Shown: piece after piece, positions 5,220 to 9,303 of the stretch
How positions within the stretch are numbered: position 1 is the stretch's first letter
Layout: each line of letters starts with the position of its first letter
DNA from: JAZLIC01 sp045617225
GTDB taxonomy: Bacteria > Bacillota > Clostridia > Monoglobales > Monoglobaceae
Assembly (NCBI GenBank): GCA_045617225.1
Contig: JAZLIC010000057.1
Coordinates: 1-9,303 of the forward strand
DNA length: 9,303 nt
Reading direction: 5' to 3'
Program-made: the position numbers and the translations under genes
The notes under the pieces: model-generated
What the model saw: only the letters and a program-made list of their open reading frames with translations
The model's database searches: none
Told to the model about the DNA's origin: nothing

Positions 5220-6887
5220 ATGAAGAATTTTTCAAAGTATCAAAAGGGATATTTTATGCCGCCCGTTCCGTCAATGAAGTGGGCGAAAAAAGACGCCATA
5301 GATAAGGCGCCTGTTTGGTGCAGCGTTGATTTGCGTGACGGAAATCAGGCGCTTGTTATCCCTATGAGCCTTGAAGAAAAAATAGAGTATTTTGAGTTCT
5401 TGGTAAGCCTTGGCTTTAAGGAAATTGAGGTAGGATTTCCTGCCGCTTCGGAAACGGAGTATCTCTTTCTGCGTAAATTGATAGAGGATAATTTAATACC
5501 TGACGATGTTACCGTTCAGGTTTTGACTCAGGCGAGGAAGCATATTATAAAGAAGACATTTGATGCCCTTAAAGGCTGCAAGAATGCGATTGTGCATGTA
5601 TATAATTCCACATCGGTTGCACAAAGAGAGCAGGTGTTTGATAAATCCAAAGAGGAGATAAAGGCACTTGCGGTAGACGGAGCGAAAATGCTTAAAGAGT
5701 TTACCGAGAAAGCCGGCCGTGATTACAGATTTGAGTACAGTCCGGAGAGCTTTACGGGCACAGAGGTGGAATACGCCTTAGAGGTTTGCAATGCAGTCCT
5801 TGATGTATGGAAACCGACCAAGGATAAAAAGGCGATTATCAACCTTCCCGTTACGGTGGAAATGTCAATGCCGCATGTGTATGCAAGTCAGGTAGAGTAT
5901 ATAAGCGAGAATATAAAATATCGTGATAATGTAATATTGTCACTTCACCCACATAATGACAGGGGTTGCGGCGTTGCCGATACGGAGATGGGACTTCTTG
6001 CCGGTGCAGACCGTGTAGAAGGTACACTCTTTGGCAATGGCGAGCGCACAGGCAATGTAGATATTGTTACCCTTGCACTTAATATGTACAGTCACGGCGT
6101 TGACCCTAAATTAAACTTTGATGATATGCCGAAAATTGTTGAAACTTACGAGAGGCTTACCGGAATGACAGTAAACCCGAGACAGCCATACGGCGGTCGC
6201 TTGGTATTTGCGGCGTTCTCCGGTTCACACCAGGACGCTATTGCAAAGGGTATGCGCTGGCGTGAGAAAAACAAAGAGGAGCGGTGGAATGTTCCGTACT
6301 TGCCTGTTGACCCAAAGGATTTGGGCAGAGAGTACGAGGGCGATGTTATCCGCATCAACAGTCAGTCGGGCAAGGGCGGCATCGGTCACCTTATGGAAAC
6401 AAGATTTGGATTTGAGCTTCCAAAGGAAATGCGAGAGCATTTCGGATATGTTGTCAAAGATATTTCCGATAAAAATCATAAGGAGCTAAAACCCGAGGAA
6501 ATAAATAAGATTTTCCACGAAACTTATGTAAATGTTGATGAGCCTATCCATTTAGAGGAATGTTATTATGTGCAGAAGGACAGCGGTATAAAGGCACACC
6601 TAACCGCTAAGATAAACGGAGTTGTTAAAGAACTTTCCGGAAGCGGTAACGGTCGTATTGATGCCGCAAAGAAGGCTTTGTCGGAAGTCTTTACAGGTGA
6701 CTTTGAAATCAATGTATATAAAGAGCATTCTATCGGCACAGGCTCTAATTCTAAGGCGTGTGCGTATATCGGCCTTATCAGCGAGGGCGGTATGAGCTTC
6801 TGGGGCGTAGGCATAGATGACGATATTGTCAACTCCTCACTTCGTGCGTTGATAAGTGCAGTAAATAATGGATTAACAAAAAAATAA
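5220..6887 (+). CDS. leuA: 2-isopropylmalate synthase (type II, long form)
   Basis: A 555-aa 2-isopropylmalate synthase. It condenses acetyl-CoA with 2-oxoisovalerate, the first committed step of leucine synthesis. The catalytic TIM barrel includes DLRDGNQAL (37-45, metal ligand Asp40), the HPHND metal motif (His243, His245) and GNGERTGN (272-279). A C-terminal LeuA regulatory domain (about 430-555) would bind leucine for feedback inhibition. The N-terminal WCSVDLRDGNQAL and overall length match the actinobacterial/yeast-type IPMS rather than the E. coli LeuA type. The ATG at 5220 is chosen over TTG at 5205 because GAGG (5207-5210) lies 9 nt before it, and the TTG would overlap the typA stop. 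No other leucine gene follows; a terminator comes directly after the stop. Confidence 0.95.
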   Translation: MKNFSKYQKGYFMPPVPSMKWAKKDAIDKAPVWCSVDLRDGNQALVIPMSLEEKIEYFEFLVSLGFKEIEVGFPAASETEYLFLRKLIEDNLIPDDVTVQVLTQARKHIIKKTFDALKGCKNAIVHVYNSTSVAQREQVFDKSKEEIKALAVDGAKMLKEFTEKAGRDYRFEYSPESFTGTEVEYALEVCNAVLDVWKPTKDKKAIINLPVTVEMSMPHVYASQVEYISENIKYRDNVILSLHPHNDRGCGVADTEMGLLAGADRVEGTLFGNGERTGNVDIVTLALNMYSHGVDPKLNFDDMPKIVETYERLTGMTVNPRQPYGGRLVFAAFSGSHQDAIAKGMRWREKNKEERWNVPYLPVDPKDLGREYEGDVIRINSQSGKGGIGHLMETRFGFELPKEMREHFGYVVKDISDKNHKELKPEEINKIFHETYVNVDEPIHLEECYYVQKDSGIKAHLTAKINGVVKELSGSGNGRIDAAKKALSEVFTGDFEINVYKEHSIGTGSNSKACAYIGLISEGGMSFWGVGIDDDIVNSSLRALISAVNNGLTKK

Positions 6888-6897
6888 TGTTGTCAGC

Positions 6898-6930
6898 AAA
6901 AGGCTTCCCTTTTTGGGGAAGCCTTTTTTT
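6898..6930. terminator. Bidirectional terminator between leuA and the convergent small gene
   Basis: AGGCTTCCC (6901-6909) pairs with GGGAAGCCT (6916-6924) around a 6-nt loop. A seven-T run follows and AAAA precedes, so a U-tract exists on both strands. It starts 11 nt after the leuA stop and overlaps the stop codon of the minus-strand gene, ending both convergent transcripts. Confidence 0.92.
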
Positions 6931-7117
6931 AGAATGTTCCGCTTATGTAAATTTCTTCTGCATCTATTTGCGCCTGTTTTAAGCGTTCCTGTGCCTCTAT
7001 GACCAATCTCTTGAATTCTGCAAAATTATCTTCGTTCTTTAAAGCATCATCAATCAACCATATAGCATCTGTTGCCCCATTGAATACAGTAGTGTACATT
7101 TTCTTGTTTACCCTCAT
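6929..7117 (-). CDS. Small conserved-looking protein of unknown function (62 aa)
   Basis: A 62-aa acidic, probably helical protein (MRVNKKMYTTVFNG..., with TDAIWLIDDAL, an AQERLKQAQ-rich helix and AEEIYISGTF at the end). There is no signal peptide or membrane segment. The pattern TDAI...AQ..AEE.YI resembles short uncharacterised Firmicutes proteins I recall, but no function is known to me. The ATG at 7117 is chosen over an upstream in-frame ATG at 7132 because GGAGGA, part of the longer frame, is an ideal ribosome binding site 8 nt before 7117. Only about 20 bp separate this start from the terminator of small RNA 1. The gene has no room for its own promoter there and probably depends on read-through from that RNA. 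It converges on leuA. Confidence 0.7.
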   Translation of the reverse strand: MRVNKKMYTTVFNGATDAIWLIDDALKNEDNFAEFKRLVIEAQERLKQAQIDAEEIYISGTF

Positions 7118-7138
7118 AAATAATTCCTCCATTAAATT

Positions 7139-7167
7139 AAAAAATGCGCCAACCGAAGCTGACGCAT
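7139..7167 (-). terminator. UUCG-capped terminator of small RNA 1
   Basis: On the minus strand, AUGCGUCAGC (from 7167), UUCG and GUUGGCGCAU form a 10-bp stem including two G-U pairs, followed by a six-U run. UUCG closed by C-G is an exceptionally stable tetraloop. The ribosome binding site of the 62-aa gene begins about 8 nt later, so termination versus read-through here would set expression of that gene. Confidence 0.85.
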
Positions 7168-7294
7168 AAAAAACGCAAACTCCGATTGTCGCAACACAAC
7201 TTTGACCGGTTCATAAGAAAAGCCAAAATAGAGAATGCGTTTTTATCAAAATAAAAACACTTCTCCTATGAACCGAAATATTAAGTTGTGTTGC
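7139..7294 (-). ncRNA. Structured small RNA 1 / leader of the 62-aa gene
   Basis: A predicted RNA of about 156 nt starting with G at 7294, exactly 7 nt after the -10. P1 is 12 bp: GCAACACAACTT (7191-7202 on +) with AAGTTGTGTTGC (7283-7294). P2 is 9 bp: CGGTTCATA (7207-7215) with TATGAACCG (7267-7275). An apical hairpin pairs GAGAAGUGUUUUUAU with AUAAAAACGC plus UUCUC, with one bulged A. After P1 comes a conserved tail GACAAUCGGAGUUUGCG and then the UUCG terminator. The rod-like fold recalls 6S RNA in outline, but I do not see the 6S conserved bubble sequence. The 62-aa gene lies just downstream, so the RNA may be an attenuating leader, a free sRNA, or both. I recognise no family. Confidence 0.7.
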
Positions 7295-7300
7295 AAATTT

Positions 7301-7329
7301 ATTCTATCACATATTTTTCGTAAGTACAA
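7301..7329 (-). promoter_or_regulatory. Promoter of small RNA 1
   Basis: TTGTAC (7324-7329) and TAGAAT (7301-7306) with 17 bp between and TG one base before the -10 (extended -10). Spacing places +1 on the G at 7294, the first base of helix P1. Confidence 0.8.
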
Positions 7330-7394
7330 TACTTTTTTGATATTTTATTTTGCAGAAAATATTTAAGCCCCTCCCATACAATTTATTTTTAAAT

Positions 7395-7423
7395 AAAAAA
7401 TGCGCCAACCGAAGTCGACGCAT
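7395..7423 (-). terminator. UUCG-capped terminator of small RNA 2
   Basis: Minus strand AUGCGUCGAC, UUCG, GUUGGCGCAU, then a run of U. Relative to RNA 1 two adjacent bases of the 5' arm differ (GA for AG). The two pairs simply swap from A-U plus G-U to G-U plus A-U, so the stem is intact. Confidence 0.85.
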
Positions 7424-7603
7424 AAAAAACGCAAACTCCGATTGTCGCCAAACAATTCTTAACAAAAGAGAAATATCCATTTCTGCAATCACCGTGTGGA
7501 GTTTGCATTTTTATCAAATGCAACACAGCAATTACAAAAAAGGGTACAAACCCCTATAAAAGAAAAAGAGACATTTCCTTTTTGTTATTCAAAATTGTTT
7601 GGC
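7395..7603 (-). ncRNA. Structured small RNA 2 (tandem paralogue of RNA 1)
   Basis: A predicted RNA of about 209 nt starting with G at 7603. P1 is 11 bp: GCCAAACAATT (7447-7457) with AATTGTTTGGC (7593-7603). It has the same position and role as P1 of RNA 1 but a different sequence, so both arms changed together. P2 pairs AACAAAAGAGAAAT (7461-7474) with ATTTCCTTTTTGTT (7573-7586), with one mismatch and one G-U. Inner hairpins are TTGCATTT/AAATGCAA (7503-7523) and GGGT/ACCC (7542-7553). GCAAACTCC (7431-7439) in the tail can instead pair with GGAGTTTGC (7498-7506), giving an alternative helix that would compete with P1. No gene lies between its terminator and the promoter of RNA 1, so this copy looks like a free-standing sRNA. 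Confidence 0.7.
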
Positions 7604-7609
7604 AAGTTT

Positions 7610-7638
7610 ATTTTATCACATATTTTTCACAAGTACAA
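7610..7638 (-). promoter_or_regulatory. Promoter of small RNA 2
   Basis: TTGTAC (7633-7638) and TAAAAT (7610-7615), 17 bp apart, with TGA before TAAAAT (extended -10). Geometry is identical to the RNA 1 promoter, placing +1 on the G at 7603, the base of P1. Confidence 0.8.
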
Positions 7639-7659
7639 TACTTTTTTGATATTTTATTC

Positions 7660-7688
7660 TTAAATTAAAAAATGCGTCAGCCGAAGTC
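7660..7688 (-). pseudogene. Remnant of a third small-RNA copy
   Basis: The A-run and ATGCGTCAGCCGAAG (7672-7686) match the 3' half of the terminator hairpin, with TC following as in copy 2. Homology then stops at 7688: the other arm (GACGCAT), the tail and everything upstream are replaced by AATTTGTAGGG. The break coincides with the left end of the MITE-like segment. With only half a hairpin it cannot work as a terminator. Confidence 0.7.
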
Positions 7689-7689
7689 A

Positions 7690-7790
7690 ATTTGTAGGGC
7701 AGGGAAAAAGCTTCTGCCTTTTTTTGCTCCGTATTTATCCGTGATACGCCATATACCATGTTACTCTTGACAGGGAGGCCGCCCCTACTA
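7690..7790. mobile_element. Degenerate MITE-like intergenic element
   Basis: About 100 bp between imperfect terminal inverted repeats: GTAGGGCAGG (7694-7703) and CCGCCCCTAC (7779-7788), 8 of 10 matching. It contains a terminator-like hairpin (GGCAG 7698-7702, CTGCC 7714-7718, seven T at 7719-7725) but no coding potential. Elements beginning GTAGGGGCGG are, from memory, frequent between clostridial genes. No clear target duplication is visible. Its left edge coincides with loss of the third RNA copy. Confidence 0.4.
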
Positions 7791-7823
7791 CTTAATACGC
7801 AAAAAATGTCCCATTCCGGTAAA

Positions 7824-7866
7824 AAAATAAAAAATTTGTAAAAATTTTTTTAATTTTTTTTAATAA
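7824..7866 (+). promoter_or_regulatory. AT-only tract upstream of the mra promoter (UP-element-like)
   Basis: An almost pure A/T stretch with runs of A then T lies just before the mraZ -35 at 7872. This is where the alpha subunit of RNA polymerase would contact an UP element. It may also be bent DNA; composition is the only evidence. Confidence 0.4.
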
Positions 7867-7871
7867 AGGGG

Positions 7872-7900
7872 TTGCAATCTTCAAAAATATGTAGTAGAAT
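7872..7900 (+). promoter_or_regulatory. Promoter of mraZ-rsmH (start of dcw cluster)
   Basis: TTGCAA (7872-7877) and TAGAAT (7895-7900) separated by 17 bp. The predicted start near 7907 coincides with the first of four 10-bp repeats, leaving a leader of about 78 nt before the mraZ start codon. Confidence 0.75.
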
Positions 7901-7906
7901 TAGATA

Positions 7907-7946
7907 AAAGTGTACCAAAGTGTATCAAAATACATTGAAATGTATT
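7907..7946 (+). promoter_or_regulatory. Probable MraZ operator: four 10-bp repeats
   Basis: Four repeats in exact 10-bp register: AAAGTGTACC (7907), AAAGTGTATC (7917), AAAATACATT (7927, degenerate) and GAAATGTATT (7937). MraZ is known to bind short direct repeats with helical-turn spacing upstream of its own gene; the Mollicutes motif AAAGTGK and the E. coli TGGG repeats are the cases I know. Position directly after the promoter and ahead of mraZ fits autorepression by a ring-shaped MraZ oligomer. Confidence 0.72.
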
Positions 7947-7984
7947 AAATCTTTAAAGAATTGTTGGGAAGAGGGGTGACAAAG

Positions 7985-8410
7985 GTGCTGCTTGGAGAGT
8001 ATAACCAAAACATTGATGCAAAAGGCAGAGTTAATATTCCGTCAAAGTTCCGTGATGACTTAGGGCAGACTTTTGTCGTTTCTAAGGGACTTGACGGTTG
8101 TATTGCCATTTATCCGAAAGATGAATGGGAAAGCTTTATGGAACGTATTATTTCCGAAAACCCAACACAACGCAGAAAGCTTATCCACTTTTTTTCAAGC
8201 GGTGCGAAGGAGTGCGAGCTTGATACACAGGGCAGAGTTGTTATTCCGCCGGAACATCGAGAATTTGCGGCTCTTGATAAAGAGATAACCGTTGTAGGCT
8301 CATATAAGTATGCGGAAGTTTGGGACCGTAAGAGGTGGCTTGAATATAATGCAGACTCTGCACTCAGTTCTGAGGAAATCGTAAAGGCTATGGAGGCGTT
8401 CGGACTGTAA
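7985..8410 (+). CDS. mraZ: Transcriptional regulator MraZ
   Basis: A 141-aa MraZ with two SpoVT/AbrB-like swapped-hairpin domains. The first carries DAKGRVNIPSKFR (11-23) and the second DTQGRVVIPPEHRE (80-93), the DxxGR signature in each. Length matches the family (about 140-152 aa). The GTG at 7985 is chosen over an in-frame TTG at 7961. It gives the conserved N-terminus (M/V)LLGEY..NIDAKGR, and AGGGG (7972-7976) lies 8 nt upstream, inside the longer frame. MraZ represses its own promoter and the dcw division/cell-wall operon; a candidate operator lies at 7907-7946. The stop codon overlaps the rsmH start (TAATG), so the two are translationally coupled. Confidence 0.95.
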   Translation: MLLGEYNQNIDAKGRVNIPSKFRDDLGQTFVVSKGLDGCIAIYPKDEWESFMERIISENPTQRRKLIHFFSSGAKECELDTQGRVVIPPEHREFAALDKEITVVGSYKYAEVWDRKRWLEYNADSALSSEEIVKAMEAFGL

Positions 8411-9303
8411 TGGAATTTAATCATATTTCGGTTTTATTACAGGAAAGCGTTGACTTGCTCAAAGTAAAAGAAGGCGGAATATACGTAGACGGCACCTTGG
8501 GCGGCGGCGGACATTCCTCTTTAATATGCGAGCGTTTAGGCGGAAGCGGACATCTTGTGGGGATTGACAGGGATATGACTGCGATTTCGGCGGCAACGGA
8601 GCGGCTTGAAAAGTATGACTGCCAAAAGACAATCGTACATAACAACTTCTTTAATATTAAGGAAGTGTTGAAAGAAATTGACATCAAAGGCGTAGACGGA
8701 ATAATTTTGGATTTAGGTGTGTCATCTCCGCAGCTTGATGATGGCGAGCGCGGATTTAGCTATAACAAAGACGCACGCCTTGATATGCGTATGGACAGAA
8801 GTGCCGAGCTTGATGCGTACACAGTGGTAAACACTTATGACGAAAAGAGCCTGGCGGATATTATATTTAAGTATGGCGAGGAAAAGCGTTCAAGGCAGAT
8901 TGCAAAAGCGATTGTCACGGCACGAAATGAAAAGCCGATTGAAACCACTTTTGAGTTGTCGGAGATAATCAAGAGTGCATTCCCGCCGGACAAAAGATAT
9001 TCGGACAAGCATCCTGCCAAACGCACCTTTCAAGCGATAAGGATAGAGGTAAACGGAGAGCTGGACGGACTCTCAAAGGCAATAGAAGATGGCGTCCAAG
9101 TCCTTAATAAAGGCGGAAGAATGGCAGTTATCACCTTTCATTCGTTAGAGGACAGAATTGTAAAAAATACATTTGCAAAACTGATGCAGGGGTGTACCTG
9201 CCCTAAGGAGTTTCCCGTTTGTATATGCGGCGGAAGTCCGAAAATAAAAGGGATTACAGGTAAGCCGATAGTATCGGAAAAGGAAGAACTTGAAGAAAAT
9301 TTC
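8410..9303 (+). CDS. rsmH: 16S rRNA m4C1402 methyltransferase RsmH (3' end outside the window)
   Basis: 298 codons are present with no stop; family proteins are about 310 aa, so only a short C-terminal part is missing. RsmH (MraW) uses SAM to N4-methylate C1402 of 16S rRNA in the ribosomal P site. Visible features: N-terminal FNHISVLLQE, the SAM-binding loop YVDGTLGGGGHS (25-36), DLGVSSPQLDDGERGFSY near 100-117, AKRTFQAIRIEVN, VITFHSLEDRIVK near 240-252, and a Cys cluster (CTCPKEFPVCIC) near 262-273. The ATG overlaps the mraZ stop by one base. It continues the dcw cluster, where ftsL and a penicillin-binding protein gene usually follow. Confidence 0.96.
   Translation, partial: MEFNHISVLLQESVDLLKVKEGGIYVDGTLGGGGHSSLICERLGGSGHLVGIDRDMTAISAATERLEKYDCQKTIVHNNFFNIKEVLKEIDIKGVDGIILDLGVSSPQLDDGERGFSYNKDARLDMRMDRSAELDAYTVVNTYDEKSLADIIFKYGEEKRSRQIAKAIVTARNEKPIETTFELSEIIKSAFPPDKRYSDKHPAKRTFQAIRIEVNGELDGLSKAIEDGVQVLNKGGRMAVITFHSLEDRIVKNTFAKLMQGCTCPKEFPVCICGGSPKIKGITGKPIVSEKEELEENF

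Larger units (their letters stand above)
7132..7688 (-). repeat. Tandem small-RNA repeat array: two full copies plus a truncated third
   Basis: Two conserved blocks alternate. Block A (tail plus terminator) is 7139-7192 and 7395-7448: 54 nt with 2 differences. Block B (promoter) is 7293-7351 and 7602-7660: 59 nt with 5 differences. Interiors are unrelated in length and sequence (7193-7292, 100 nt; 7449-7601, 153 nt), apart from the complementary arms and a central TGCRTTTTTATCAAA. A third block A is truncated at 7688, and its flank matches copy 1 (shared TTAAATTAAAAAATGCG at 7132-7148 and 7660-7676). Terminator-to-terminator periods are 256 and 272 bp. Confidence 0.85.

Noticed and set aside
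7307..7559. Overlapping 61-aa (minus) and 69-aa (plus) open frames
   Set aside because: They lie over the small RNA promoter, terminator and helices, have no ribosome binding site in place, and look like translated repeats with no protein character.
7139..7603. 6S RNA
   Set aside because: Rod-like folding and own promoter fit, but two tandem copies with unrelated interiors and a long single-stranded tail do not, and I see no 6S-like conserved central bubble. A covariance search would settle it.
7132..7688. CRISPR array
   Set aside because: Only two and a half units, with 256-272 bp periods, and repeats that contain promoters and terminators. No cas genes.
7961..7984. TTG at 7961 as start of mraZ
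   Set aside because: It would encode the ribosome binding site; GTG at 7985 gives the conserved MraZ N-terminus and usual length.

Overview
The window is low-GC bacterial DNA, most likely from a gut-type member of the Clostridia (Firmicutes). The basis is codon use, strong AGGAGG-type ribosome binding sites, sigma-A-like promoters with 17-bp spacers, U-tract terminators, a BipA/TypA gene and a dcw-cluster start (mraZ-rsmH). The genus cannot be fixed from the sequence alone.

Layout. (1) 1-3040 is a self-contained phase-variation module. It holds a tyrosine recombinase (114-929), then two 22-bp sites in exact inverted orientation (936-957 and 1124-1145) bounding a 166-bp segment, then a monocistronic AsnB-like amidotransferase (1164-2999) closed by a terminator. 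The segment carries one near-consensus promoter with an extended -10 element. As sequenced it points left, away from the AsnB-like gene, so this molecule looks phase-OFF. Inversion would put the promoter about 58 nt upstream of the AsnB-like start codon. A hairpin with U-tracts on both strands inside the segment would insulate the AsnB-like gene from recombinase transcription. The AsnB-like protein has Ser instead of the nucleophilic Cys2 and has lost the other glutaminase motifs, but it keeps the ATP-binding SGGxDS loop.

(2) 3040-3381 is intergenic, with dispersed hairpin repeats and a good promoter buried in a nested dyad. (3) 3382-6887 is a typA-leuA operon (11-nt gap) ending in a bidirectional terminator that is shared with a convergent 62-aa gene (6929-7117, minus strand).

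(4) 7133-7690 holds the other surprise: two tandem minus-strand small-RNA units (RNA1 and RNA2) and the remnant of a third. Each complete unit has a near-identical promoter, a predicted first nucleotide exactly at the base of a long helix, a conserved tail and a UUCG-capped terminator. The interiors have diverged completely while the closing helix is kept by covariation. RNA1 ends about 8 nt before the ribosome binding site of the 62-aa gene, so it may be that gene's regulated leader.

(5) 7690-7790 looks like a degenerate MITE-type insertion that cuts the third RNA copy. (6) 7830-9303 is the start of the division/cell-wall cluster: an AT-rich tract, a promoter, four 10-bp repeats that look like a MraZ operator, mraZ, and rsmH cut by the window end.
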